Origin: Halofilum ochraceum
GTDB taxonomy: Bacteria; Pseudomonadota; Gammaproteobacteria; XJ16; Halofilaceae
Direction: 5' to 3'
Length of the DNA: 64,000 bases
NCBI RefSeq assembly: GCF_001614315.2
Contig: NZ_LVEG02000001.1
Location: 62,001-126,000 of the forward strand
The notes beneath the pieces were generated by a model. That model did not search any database and had not been told where the DNA came from. It was given only the letters and a program-made list of their open reading frames with translations. Position 1 is the first letter of the stretch. Each line of letters opens with the position of its first letter. Positions 17,517 through 26,116 of the stretch are shown piece by piece. A program made the position numbers and the translations under genes.

Positions 17517-17951
17517 TCAGCGCTTGCCTGCTGGCGGACGGACGAGGAATACCGATACGTCGGTGTGGGTCGCGACCTCGCCGCCATGTGCCGGCAGGAC
17601 CGCGTCAAGATGGCGGGGCAGGTGGGTGGCCATCACGACCAGGTCCGAGCCCGTGTCCTTGATCGCCTGCACCAGCACATCATTGAGATCCACTACCGGG
17701 TCCGGTGAGGTGATCGCACGAGCGGAAACCTTCTGCCCATGGTGCTGTTGGCTCTGTTCCTGGGCGAATGCGTCGAGTTTCTGCTGATACTCCTCCGGTG
17801 TCCGGGCCACGGAGCCTGGCGTGGTTGCGGTGACACCGATGTAGCAGACTTCTGCACCGTAATGACTGGCGAGATCGGACGCTGCTGTCAACGCCGGTTC
17901 GATCGCGTCCCGGTGCGCGAGATCGACCGGAACCATGATTTTTTTGAACAT
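17517..17951 (-). CDS. universal stress protein (UspA family)
   Basis: 144 residues with a UspA fold: N-terminal MFKKIMVPVDL and C-terminal GSDLVVMATHLPRH...DVSVFLVRPP. The ATP-binding pattern G-2x-G-9x-G-S/T is not well preserved. ATG at 17951 was chosen because AAGGGG lies at proper spacing; an ATG two codons earlier would sit directly on that ribosome site. It lies just upstream of the BCCT gene. A UspA protein (TeaD) regulates an ectoine transporter in Halomonas elongata, so a regulatory role for this carrier is a reasonable inference. Confidence 0.85.
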   Translation of the reverse strand: MFKKIMVPVDLAHRDAIEPALTAASDLASHYGAEVCYIGVTATTPGSVARTPEEYQQKLDAFAQEQSQQHHGQKVSARAITSPDPVVDLNDVLVQAIKDTGSDLVVMATHLPRHLDAVLPAHGGEVATHTDVSVFLVRPPAGKR

Positions 17952-18132
17952 ATTCATCCCCTTGTCGATTACTGCGGGCATTATCCAGTCCCGCGCCCTG
18001 GTTATGGGCCGCCCGTAGCATGGAGGTTCCGACCGGACCTGTCCACTCCGCGGTTTGCCCGAAAATCGCCGCTGTTCGCAACGTAATCGTGCAGGCCCTG
18101 CGCCCGGCATTGGCCGACCCGCCTGCGGGCAG

Positions 18133-18855
18133 TCATGTGCAGAAGGTGCGCACTGGTGTATCCGGCCGGAAATGCGTCGCGATCTGGGCCTGCAGGAGTT
18201 CGGCCGTTGCGAGCGCGTCCACGAGCGCGTGATGGGCCTGATAGTACGGCAGATGGTAGCGGACGCGGCTGTCGTGGAGGCGAATGGAGACGGGCGAACG
18301 ACCAAGGCGTCCGCGCCAGCGCGCCCAGAGGCTCGAGCGGTACCGTTGCGCTTCGATCGCCATGGTGTCGATCGTCGGGAACGCGAACGGCTCCCCCAGG
18401 GCGTCCGTCACGGCGCGATCCAGGAACGAGCGTTCGATCGCCCGGTAATGAACGACCGGCAGATAGCCGGACATCGCATCGAGCAGTTCCGGAAGGATCG
18501 CACTGAAATGCGGCGCCTGTTCGATGTCGGCGTGGGTGATGTGATGCAGTGTCACCGAGCGGCTGTTGAGCGCGCACTCGGGGTGGATGATCCAGTAGCG
18601 GCGTCTGGCCAGATGGATACGCCGACTCGTGAACGGGACGAGACCGATACTGACGATCGCGTCTCGCTGCGGGTTGAGGCCCGTCGTCTCGATATCGAGC
18701 GACATCAGCGGCACCTCGGCGATGGCGGTGTCGGGGGCCGGCAGGGCCGTGTCGTAGAATCGTTTCAGCGCCGGTGAGCGGGTGGTCCGGGCGCGCTCGG
18801 CGACGTAGCGCTGCCACTCTTCGTAATCTTCCGTCCGGCGGGACCGAAGGCGCAT
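18133..18855 (-). CDS. DnaQ-like 3'-5' exonuclease
   Basis: 240 residues of the DEDDh exonuclease fold. Asp54 and Glu56 are in SLDIETTGLNP, a middle block has HHITHADIE, and a final motif is HHALVDALATAEL. About 50 N-terminal residues precede the domain. Proteins of this type act on DNA or RNA ends, and this family is often encoded next to CAP/CBS/DUF294 proteins, as here. The start lies three bases after the stop of the upstream DUF294 gene, so the two are co-transcribed. Substrate unknown; it is not the replicative epsilon subunit by context. Confidence 0.87.
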   Translation of the reverse strand: MRLRSRRTEDYEEWQRYVAERARTTRSPALKRFYDTALPAPDTAIAEVPLMSLDIETTGLNPQRDAIVSIGLVPFTSRRIHLARRRYWIIHPECALNSRSVTLHHITHADIEQAPHFSAILPELLDAMSGYLPVVHYRAIERSFLDRAVTDALGEPFAFPTIDTMAIEAQRYRSSLWARWRGRLGRSPVSIRLHDSRVRYHLPYYQAHHALVDALATAELLQAQIATHFRPDTPVRTFCT

Positions 18856-18858
18856 GCC

Positions 18859-20763
18859 TTATGCCGTCCGTTCCGGGAGCGGATACCGGAACTTGAGGAA
18901 TTTCTGTGCGTTACTGAGGACCTGGAAGGCATCTTTGAGGTTGTGACGTTCCGCATCGGGGACGTTGTCGGGTTCCACCCGGTTATCGGGTTCCCGTCCC
19001 TGTTCGAGATCCAGTACCTGATGGCGGCAACGGGAGATGGCCAGGAACTCCATCGCGGCCCGTAGTTTGGCCTCCACTCCGGGGCCGAGCAGCTGGCTCT
19101 GTCCGATATCGTCCAGGCGGGCGAAGGAATTCTGCGCGCGTGACCCGCAGGCCAGCGCGTGGATGCGGATCAGATCGGTCATCGGCGCGAGACCGCGGCG
19201 CTTGAGGTTGATCGTGTTGTTCTGCTGGCCGTCCTTCTCCATCACGAAGCCGCGGAAGAATCCCAGCGGCGGCGTTCGGCCGAGCGCGTTCCGCGCCATT
19301 GCGGCCAGGAACAGTTCGTTCTTCGGCGCCTTCTCCGCGATCAGATCCTGCAGCGCCTCGACGAGGCGGTTGTCGCCATAGACGCTGTCGAGGTCGAAGA
19401 AAACGGAGCTGTGCAGCAATGCTTCCGGTGTCGGGCGGTCGATCCAGCTCCGGAAATAGCCCTTCCACACCGCCAGCGGCTGCCGCCAGCGTTGGTTGGT
19501 GGCCATGATGTCGCCCTTGCAATACGTGTAGCCGCAGGCGGCGAGGCCGTCACTCACGTACTGGGCCAGCGCCAGGAAGTACGCATCATGCTCCGTTCGA
19601 TTGAAGTCATCGCTGAGTACCAGGGCGTTGTCCTGATCGCTGACGAGGCTCTGTTCATCGCGGGCCATCGAGCCCATGACCATGAAACAGTACGGCACCG
19701 GAGGTGGACCGAGTTCCTGCTCGGCCAATTCGAGGAGCCGTCGCGTGATGCTTCGCCCGATGGTCGAGAGCGCACTGCCGATCATGCGCGAGTCGGCATC
19801 GTCCTCGATCATACGCACAACCGTGCTCTTCACTTCGGGCATCAGCGCCGCCAGACCGGCAACGTCGGTCCGCGAGTAGATGCTGTCGACCAGATAGACG
19901 CTGCTCTTGGTCTCATAGCGGATGATGCTGGAGAGGTGCACGATCCCGAGCGGTTGGCGGCGATGCATGACGGGGAGGTGGTGCACGCCGTTGCGGAGCA
20001 TGCAAAGAATCGCTTCCTGAACCGATTCGTCCGACTGAATGGATACGAACCGATCCCCCGTGACCTCGCCGACCGGCGTGTCCGGCGAGAGCCCTTTGGC
20101 GACGACCCGCACCCGGAAATCGCTGTCGGTAATGATCCCCAGTACCCGCCAGGGATCGCCGTCGGGGTCGATGTAGGTAAAGCGCGAATCGAAGGAGCTG
20201 CGATCCACGATCAGGGCCGCGCTGGCGTGGGCCTCCGTGATGCGGCGGGCGGCCTCCTGAACCGACGCGGTACTCTCGATGCGCAGCGGCGGATGCGTCA
20301 CCAGTTTGCGGATCCGGGTGACCATCATCTCGTTGTTCTTGCGCTGCGCCTCGACCGCCGCTTCGAGCCGGGGGCGGCCAAGCTCGACGAAATCGGCGAA
20401 GTGGCTGTCCGCTTCGCAGAGCGCTTTGAACTGTGCCCTGGGGATGAAGTAGATCAGGCTGTCTTCGATCGCCCGCGCCGAGAATCGGACCCGTTTCCCG
20501 CGGGCGAGACTGAAATGCCCGAAAATACCGCCTTCCCCGAGACGGTCGTACAGGTTGCCGCTGCGACTGTAGAGTTCGACTGCACCACTGCGGACGTATC
20601 CCAGATGGTCAATCGGCTGATCCAGCTCGAAGATGTCGCTGCCGGCGCGGAAGTAGGACACCTCGACCTGCTCGACGACCGCGTCGAGCAGGTCATCCGG
20701 GATCCGGTCGAATGGCGTGAAACGCCCCATATGCTGGCGAATCTCGAGCAGTTCGGCTTCCAT
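18859..20763 (-). CDS. CAP-ED / CBS pair / DUF294 putative nucleotidyltransferase
   Basis: 634 residues. A cyclic-nucleotide-binding-like domain (about 15-130, LGYVRSGAVELYSRSG) is followed by two CBS motifs (about 150-285). A DUF294 nucleotidyltransferase-like domain has a GSMARDEQ...SDQDNALVL metal site, and a DUF294_C domain completes the chain. This architecture is widespread beside acetate/SSS transporters and DnaQ-like exonucleases. The reaction is not well established; by analogy with GlnD-like enzymes it may modify a protein or small molecule in response to nucleotides. The start was placed at MEAELLEI, where homology begins; no strong ribosome site is visible. Confidence 0.88.
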   Translation of the reverse strand: MEAELLEIRQHMGRFTPFDRIPDDLLDAVVEQVEVSYFRAGSDIFELDQPIDHLGYVRSGAVELYSRSGNLYDRLGEGGIFGHFSLARGKRVRFSARAIEDSLIYFIPRAQFKALCEADSHFADFVELGRPRLEAAVEAQRKNNEMMVTRIRKLVTHPPLRIESTASVQEAARRITEAHASAALIVDRSSFDSRFTYIDPDGDPWRVLGIITDSDFRVRVVAKGLSPDTPVGEVTGDRFVSIQSDESVQEAILCMLRNGVHHLPVMHRRQPLGIVHLSSIIRYETKSSVYLVDSIYSRTDVAGLAALMPEVKSTVVRMIEDDADSRMIGSALSTIGRSITRRLLELAEQELGPPPVPYCFMVMGSMARDEQSLVSDQDNALVLSDDFNRTEHDAYFLALAQYVSDGLAACGYTYCKGDIMATNQRWRQPLAVWKGYFRSWIDRPTPEALLHSSVFFDLDSVYGDNRLVEALQDLIAEKAPKNELFLAAMARNALGRTPPLGFFRGFVMEKDGQQNNTINLKRRGLAPMTDLIRIHALACGSRAQNSFARLDDIGQSQLLGPGVEAKLRAAMEFLAISRCRHQVLDLEQGREPDNRVEPDNVPDAERHNLKDAFQVLSNAQKFLKFRYPLPERTA

Positions 20764-20980
20764 TGGCGAATCCCGGGGGTTGGGGTCGTGGCGATCTGCC
20801 GCTTGCCCGCCGATCTTCACGGCCAGGAGGGAGGGGTCCCACGGATCGTTTCGGTCCGGAGGCGGCTACGCCTACAGCATGGCATTGGACGCGCTGACAG
20901 AGAAGGGCCTCCCGCCGCGACGGGGACGGGTGCCCAGGTGGATGGCGTGCCCGCGGCCGGGGAGCCGCGGAAACCGGCGG

Positions 20981-21826
20981 TCAGGGTCTGCGGAGGCGTC
21001 GCCGCAAGGCGGTGGCCATCAGCAGGACACCCAGGAGTGACAGAAGGGCAAGGTCGGAACTGCCCTTCAGATTGTTCTCCTCGGGCGGATCGTCAGCAAC
21101 CGGATCTTTCTCGGCATCGCCGCTGTCCGGTTGACCGGGTTCAGCGGGAGCTGGTTCGGGTTCAGGCACGGGATCGGGCACGGGTTCGGGGTCCGGCTCG
21201 GGTTCGGGGTCCGGCTCGGGTTCGGGTTCTGGCTCGGGCTCGGGCTCGGGCTCCGGCTCGAGAGTGGGGCATTGACCTTCCCGATTGCCTTCGACGGTGT
21301 TGTTGTCGACCGTGGGCGCGGGGTTGTTCCCGCTGCATTGGAGATTGCCATCAATGCGATTGCTGACGATATCGATACCACCGGTATTGTTGAACGCCTG
21401 GACATCGCCGTTGACGTCATTGCCCTCGATCCGAAGGCGCGCGCGATTGCTGTCCACCTGGATGTTGCCGCCGACACGGCTGTTCCGGATGGTGATATCG
21501 TCCCCGATAAGCCGGTCAAGCTGGATATTTTCGTCGATCCGGCTGGCACCAATATCGACCTCAAACGGCGAATCCGCAGACGACTGGATGTTGCCTTCGA
21601 TCTCTGCCTCGCGAAGTGTCACGGAACCGCCGGAGAACATCACGATGTTGCCCTCGACCTCGGTTCCATCGAGCCGACAGTCGCCTGTCACGAGGACATT
21701 GCCCTCGACCTCGATCGGACCTGGATCGGGTGGGCAGACGATATCGTCGGCCACCGCGTTGTTGCCACCGAGCACAAACAGACCGGCCATGGCCAGGGCA
21801 CGGGTATAACGGCTGGACACGCTCAT
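20981..21826 (-). CDS. exported beta-solenoid repeat protein with Glu-Pro stalk and C-terminal anchor
   Basis: 281 residues. A signal peptide ends NNAVA-DD. Residues 35-185 carry seven or so repeats of about 20 residues built on E-G-N-(I/V) followed by alternating hydrophobics, the pattern of a right-handed beta-solenoid. Residues 190-230 are an almost pure Glu-Pro/Asp-Pro stalk. The C-terminus is GSSDLALLSLLGVLLMA then ATALRRRLRRP, i.e. a short turn, one helix and an Arg cluster like CTERM-type sorting signals. It is probably surface-exposed or periplasmic and anchored or processed at the C-terminus. I cannot assign a function; no sortase-like protease is in the window. Confidence 0.8.
   Translation of the reverse strand: MSVSSRYTRALAMAGLFVLGGNNAVADDIVCPPDPGPIEVEGNVLVTGDCRLDGTEVEGNIVMFSGGSVTLREAEIEGNIQSSADSPFEVDIGASRIDENIQLDRLIGDDITIRNSRVGGNIQVDSNRARLRIEGNDVNGDVQAFNNTGGIDIVSNRIDGNLQCSGNNPAPTVDNNTVEGNREGQCPTLEPEPEPEPEPEPEPEPDPEPEPDPEPVPDPVPEPEPAPAEPGQPDSGDAEKDPVADDPPEENNLKGSSDLALLSLLGVLLMATALRRRLRRP
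21137..21259 (-). repeat. in-frame Glu-Pro/Asp-Pro coding repeat
   Basis: About 120 bases of GGTTCG/GGCTCG-type hexamers (plus strand) encode the Glu-Pro stalk, residues 190-230, of the beta-solenoid protein. The near-identical hexamers make it prone to in-frame length change, so stalk length may vary between strains. Confidence 0.85.
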
Positions 21827-22079
21827 CCCGTGTTCTCCGGAAAGCCGGGTCGCCTTCCTTACAGGATGTAGCGTAGTCCGGTTTCGGGGGATGCGCTGTG
21901 TGGCGACTCCATTTTCGGTTGATGGACCGCACTTCGTTACGGAATTGCCTCAGGGCAACGGGATTCCATCGGAAATGACCCGATTGCGGGCCAAGTCGCG
22001 GCCAGGCCCACCGGCGATGCTGACTGTCCACCACCGGTGGTGACGGGAAGTGCGGATGGAGGGCCCGCAGGCGGGCCGG

Positions 22080-23306
22080 TCAGTGCGGACGGTCCAGTCC
22101 GAGTACGCGCGATTCCGTATGTCGCCGGGCGCGAAGATCCAGACAGGCCGCGGCAGCCAACAGGACGAAACCGCTGAGTTCGACGAGCATATGGTAATCG
22201 ACGAACAGGGCGTAACCGACCACACTGGCTCCGGCAACCGCGAGGACCGGCGGTGCGGGTCCGCGGTGTCGGCGGCTGCCGATAAGGATGGCCACGGCCG
22301 CGAGCAGCGTAAACGTCATGATGGTGCCGGCCCATGCCGTCGGGTCGAGGGCGAATCCGAGGCCGAACAGGGGCAGTACGGTCACGGCCATCAGTCCGCC
22401 GTAACAGGCCGCGACCGCAAGCAGGAGGCTGGCAATACCGGCGAATCCCCTGCGCGATACGGTCGCCACCAGTCGCCTCGGGTCCAGCCGGCGCAACGAT
22501 TGCCGCCAGCGTCCGGGTGCCGCCGCGCTGCGACGCGCGGCCAGTTCGAGCGAATAGGCGCTGAACCCGGCCGCCACTTCGCGCGTCTGCCTACTGGGAC
22601 TGTGCGCGAAGTAGTCGTTACTGCGCACGATCTCGATATCCTCGAATCCGGCATCGCGCAGCAGCGCTATCAGTTCTTCGTCGACGGTCGCCCCGACGAC
22701 ACATTCCACCCAAAGGCGCGGGTCCTCGCTGCAGTCGACCGTTACCGGCCGTTTGATCACCACGTCCGCGAGCTGCAGACGCCCTCCGGGTCGAAGCACC
22801 CGGAACATCTCGGCGACGGCGCGCCGTTTGGCGGGGATCAGGTTGAGCGCACCGTTGCTGGTAATGCAGTCCACCGTACCGCTATCCAGTGGCAGATTTT
22901 CCGCTGATGCCTGCACAACGCTGACGTTCGGTATTCCATTCTGTTCCACGATACGTTCGAGTTTGCGTGTCATCGCGGCGGTCAGATCAAGCGCGATCGC
23001 GTGGCCCTCCGGACCGACCATTCGGCCGGCGATCAACGTGTCGGCCCCCGTTCCCGCGCCGATGTCGAGTACGGTGTCGCCGTGCCGTATTACGCTCGCC
23101 CGGAAGGGACAGCCCACGCCGGCGAACGATTCCACGATCGACTCGGGGAGGGCGCGGAGTTGTGCGCTCGGATAGCCGAGCAGTCGACAGGCGTTCTCGC
23201 CGGTCGGGAAATGGAAATGCGCCTGCGGTGTCTCGGCGACCGCGGTATACATTTCCCGCACGGCTGCGATGATCTGTTCTCGTGAGTAACCCAGGATGGC
23301 AACCAT
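22080..23306 (-). CDS. SAM methyltransferase fused to a four-helix MerC-like membrane domain
   Basis: 408 residues. Residues about 60-235 form a class I methyltransferase (VLDIGAGTGADT SAM loop, LRPGGRLQLADVV), resembling the ArsM/UbiE-like group and preceded by GYPSAQLRALPESIVESFAG. Five cysteines (40, 66, 147, 192, 202) are present, but an ArsM Cys set is not certain. Residues about 287-395 form four transmembrane helices with a CYG near the first helix and VDYHMLVELSGF at the end, like MerC-type proteins. The same domain occurs alone at 28685-29167. It is the third gene of a sigma/anti-sigma operon, 26 bases after the anti-sigma gene. Modification of a metalloid or lipid at the membrane is only an inference. 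Confidence 0.85.
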   Translation of the reverse strand: MVAILGYSREQIIAAVREMYTAVAETPQAHFHFPTGENACRLLGYPSAQLRALPESIVESFAGVGCPFRASVIRHGDTVLDIGAGTGADTLIAGRMVGPEGHAIALDLTAAMTRKLERIVEQNGIPNVSVVQASAENLPLDSGTVDCITSNGALNLIPAKRRAVAEMFRVLRPGGRLQLADVVIKRPVTVDCSEDPRLWVECVVGATVDEELIALLRDAGFEDIEIVRSNDYFAHSPSRQTREVAAGFSAYSLELAARRSAAAPGRWRQSLRRLDPRRLVATVSRRGFAGIASLLLAVAACYGGLMAVTVLPLFGLGFALDPTAWAGTIMTFTLLAAVAILIGSRRHRGPAPPVLAVAGASVVGYALFVDYHMLVELSGFVLLAAAACLDLRARRHTESRVLGLDRPH

Positions 23307-23332
23307 GGTTCCCCCCGGTACATCAGGGCGCG

Positions 23333-23569
23333 TCAGAATCGATCGAGCAAATCCCGGATACGGCGCTGGAGGTGGTCCGGTGCCCGTTGCGACCCGGCGG
23401 CGCGGATCCTGCGCCGCAGCCGCTCCTCGAATTCGGCCCGACTGAAGCAGTCGCGGCATGTTTCCAGATGCCGTTCGATCTGGTCCCGCGTGGTCGGGTC
23501 GAGTTCCCTGTCGAGATAGTCAAAGATGCGCTCGATGACTTCTTCGCAGGTCAGCGCTTCTTCGGTCAT
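23333..23569 (-). CDS. zinc-finger anti-sigma factor
   Basis: 78 residues with the ZAS signature H-x3-C-x2-C (HLETCRDC) and an upstream conserved Cys (LTCEEVIERIF). These proteins hold a cognate ECF sigma factor inactive; many respond to oxidants or metals through the zinc site. The start overlaps the sigma factor stop by four bases (ATGA), the normal arrangement for a cognate pair. It is soluble, with no membrane helix. The methyltransferase fusion follows in the operon. Confidence 0.9.
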   Translation of the reverse strand: MTEEALTCEEVIERIFDYLDRELDPTTRDQIERHLETCRDCFSRAEFEERLRRRIRAAGSQRAPDHLQRRIRDLLDRF

Positions 23570-24222
23570 CGCCGTTCTCCGCTGGAGTGCGTTTGATCCC
23601 GTGGCTTCGGGGCATGCAGTCCGGCATCCTGCGCCTGGCGCCACAACGCCTTCTGCAACAGGCCACGCCCCCGGTTCAGGCGTGACCGCACCGTGCCGAC
23701 CGCGACGTCCAGTTGGGTCGCGGTCTCCTCGTACGTGCAGCCCTGGATGTCCACGAGTACGACGACCACCCGGAATGGGTCGGGCAGCGAATCGAGAGCA
23801 CGCTGGATGTCCTCGCGCAGAAGGCCATTGAGGAAGTCCTCCTCCGGGGTTCCCCACCACAACAGGAACGGCTGGTGCAATTGTCTGAACAGTGAGAAGT
23901 CCGTCGTCTCGGGGGCTGTTTCACCGCCATCGTCGTCCATGGAAACCTCCCTGTCCTGGCGGCAGCGCCGCCTGCGGCAGGTACTGATGAAGGTGTTGTT
24001 CAGGATCCGGAACAGCCAGCTCTCGAACTGGTCCATATCACGGAGATCGTCGAGACGGCTCCACGCCTTGCCGATCGCCTCGGCGACCACGTCCTCGGCA
24101 TCGTTGGGGTCGCGCGTGAGGCGGAGTGCCGTCCCGTAGAGTCGATCCATGAGCGGTTCGAGCCGTGTTTCGAACAGTTCACGGCGCCGTGCGCGTCCAC
24201 CATGGATATCCGCGTGTGTCAT
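23566..24222 (-). CDS. ECF RNA polymerase sigma factor
   Basis: 218 residues. Region 2 (about 22-95: LYGTALRLTRDPNDAEDVVAEA and WLFRILNNTFI) and region 4 (about 135-190: LPDPFRVVVVLVDIQG, YEETATQLDVAVGTVRSRLNRG) are both intact. The acidic linker of about 40 residues between them is normal for the class. It should direct transcription of a small stress regulon, probably including its own operon. The four-base overlap with the zinc anti-sigma gene identifies that protein as its regulator. Confidence 0.93.
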   Translation of the reverse strand: MTHADIHGGRARRRELFETRLEPLMDRLYGTALRLTRDPNDAEDVVAEAIGKAWSRLDDLRDMDQFESWLFRILNNTFISTCRRRRCRQDREVSMDDDGGETAPETTDFSLFRQLHQPFLLWWGTPEEDFLNGLLREDIQRALDSLPDPFRVVVVLVDIQGCTYEETATQLDVAVGTVRSRLNRGRGLLQKALWRQAQDAGLHAPKPRDQTHSSGERR

Positions 24223-24426
24223 GGCGGCCTCCGGCCGACCAGTACGGTTCCCGCAAACGATGACTGGCGGAGTGGAGTATGGGCGATCTTCGGAAATCGC
24301 TCCACGGCCGTGGCCATCGCGCGGGTACGCTCCACAGGGACGCCGCGGCGGCCTCGATGGTTCCCGGTGGCCGTCGATCGGCCACCGGGAATGTGGTGCG
24401 CGCAGGGGATGAAGCCGCGATTTCGG

Positions 24427-25314
24427 TCAGTGTGCGGGCCTGCGCGCGGTGAAAGTCCATGAACTCGACGGCATGACAATGCCTTCTTCCTGTTCGTACG
24501 GTGCCAGCGCCTCGCCCAGCGCCTGCTCGATCTCGGGTCGCTGGCGTTCGGCCTCGTCGCCCGCCTCGCGGAAGACCTCGCCGGCCGGACCCAGCGCAAG
24601 CTGGAAATCCACGGCATTGCGGACCGAATCGCCGATCGTCACCGGCCCGTCGATGCGCTCGACGGTGATCGCCTCGAAGCCGGCGATCTCAAGCTGTCGG
24701 GTCACGACGTCGGGATTGGACATCGAAAACGGACCCGGTCCGCAGGTCCGGGCATCTTCCCCGGGGGCCGGGAGGAAACCGAGTACGACTTCTTTTGCCA
24801 TGCCGAGCCAAGGGTTATCGGCGATATCGCGCCAGACGATGAATTTCAGCTCGCCGCCCGGCTTGACTGCCGAGCGGATGTTACGCATCGCGTTGACCGG
24901 GTTCTCGAAGAACATCATGCCAAAACGCGAGAAGCACAGGTCGAAGTCGGCTTCGAATGGATATCGCTCGACGTCCGCCGCCACGAACTCGATGTTGGCA
25001 AGTCCCTCGCTGGCGGCGTCGCGCCGTCCCTTCTGCAGGAACTGCTCGACGCAGTCGATACCGAGTACATGGCCTTCCGGGCCGACCCGAACGGCCAGTT
25101 TGATCGCGGTATCCCCCCAGCCACAGCCGACATCGACGATCCGGGAACCCGGTTCGACATGCATTCGCTCCAGCGGTATCCGGCTGTGGTAACTCAGGCC
25201 GTTCATCAGGATCTCGCGGAAACGCTCGAACTTTTCCGCGAGCGTGTCATTCCAGAATTCGACGTATTCCGTCGCCGGCCGTGCCGTCTCGGCGTGTTCG
25301 ATGGGCTGGTTCAT
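24427..25314 (-). CDS. class I SAM-dependent methyltransferase
   Basis: 295 residues. The SAM loop is IVDVGCGWGDTAIKLA, followed by LGIDCVEQFL and a VKPGGELKFIVW post-motif. The family includes UbiE/arsenite- and coclaurine-like enzymes; the substrate is not evident. ATG at 25314 was chosen because homology starts there, although the frame stays open upstream. It is a separate unit from the sigma-factor operon, about 200 bases away and on the same strand. It is not closely similar to the methyltransferase fusion downstream. Confidence 0.85.
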   Translation of the reverse strand: MNQPIEHAETARPATEYVEFWNDTLAEKFERFREILMNGLSYHSRIPLERMHVEPGSRIVDVGCGWGDTAIKLAVRVGPEGHVLGIDCVEQFLQKGRRDAASEGLANIEFVAADVERYPFEADFDLCFSRFGMMFFENPVNAMRNIRSAVKPGGELKFIVWRDIADNPWLGMAKEVVLGFLPAPGEDARTCGPGPFSMSNPDVVTRQLEIAGFEAITVERIDGPVTIGDSVRNAVDFQLALGPAGEVFREAGDEAERQRPEIEQALGEALAPYEQEEGIVMPSSSWTFTARRPAH

Positions 25315-25447
25315 GGTTCGCGTCCTCTTATGCGCGCGGTGCCGTAGGGTTGTCATCGACCGGGGCACCGGCGGTACCGCCGGTCGGGGCACGACAAGGA
25401 CGCACGGGAAGACTGATTGGTTCCCGCCGCCAGGCGTGGAGCGGGCA

Positions 25448-25933
25448 TCAATACTGCAAGCTGATGGTCAGGAACAGCTCGCTGCCGTCGAAGGCGAAAC
25501 TTGCGCGCCGGAATGACGGCGCCCCCAGGCTCGCGCTCGCGTTTTCGGAGAAACCGTAGCCCTCGGTCGGGATTCCCAGCCAGTTGCGGTCCAGCTGGCC
25601 GTTGCGGTTTTCGTCGTGCATGGCGGCGATCGCGTAGGTCCCCGGCGGGACATCGCGGAACATGCAGACCGCACCATGATTCCGGATCGTTGCGGTGACG
25701 ATCACGGCGGGTGACGGCGGCGACGCGACCGGGAACCCGTCTCCGGACCGGAAGAACGCGCAGGCGATGCGACCGGCGTCGTCCCGGATGCCCTCGATGG
25801 CCACATGGATGGTGGGCGCGGGTGGCTCTTCGGCGGCGGCGACCGGGCCGATCACTGAGACGGCCAGCACGTTCGTCGCCAGAAACAGCCTCCGTAAACG
25901 GGCGCGCGTGTCGGGCGTTTCGCTGGGGCGCAT
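25448..25933 (-). CDS. exported DUF2141 family protein
   Basis: 161 residues. A signal peptide with an Arg-rich start and a hydrophobic core ends GPVAAAEE. The rest matches the DUF2141 pattern: GRIACAFFRSGDGFP, a VPPGTYAIAAMHDENRNGQLD segment resembling a calcium-loop-like motif, and GYGFSENAS. It is probably a small periplasmic or outer-membrane-associated beta-sandwich protein of unknown role. It is divergent from the BamA-like gene. Confidence 0.85.
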   Translation of the reverse strand: MRPSETPDTRARLRRLFLATNVLAVSVIGPVAAAEEPPAPTIHVAIEGIRDDAGRIACAFFRSGDGFPVASPPSPAVIVTATIRNHGAVCMFRDVPPGTYAIAAMHDENRNGQLDRNWLGIPTEGYGFSENASASLGAPSFRRASFAFDGSELFLTISLQY

Positions 25934-26116
25934 GGCATTCGTTCCGCTGCGGTGGCGCGGGATGGGCAAGATCCCCTGTCGGCACCTGATGCAGGTGCTA
26001 TAGCATACCTCGGGCGATATCGCCGTCTGTCAGGGGCAATCGGGAACCGTGCCCATCCGGCCGTCTATTCCGTAGAATCGCGTGCAACCCATTCGCCGGT
26101 TTCTCGGGAGCGATCG

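Noticed and set aside
19159-21366. A 735-codon open frame on the plus strand across the CBS/DUF294 gene
   Set aside because: It is antisense to two real genes with strong domain matches, is rich in Arg, Gly and Pro without any family motif, and reflects the GC-rich third-codon bias of the opposite strand.
22062-22077. Hairpin GGCCCGC/GCGGGCC after the methyltransferase fusion as terminator
   Set aside because: Only seven base pairs with a two-base gap and no T tract; too weak to call in such GC-rich DNA.
22050-22907. A 285-codon plus-strand frame antisense to the methyltransferase-MerC fusion
   Set aside because: The minus strand carries a complete SAM loop and four helices; the plus frame has no domain features.
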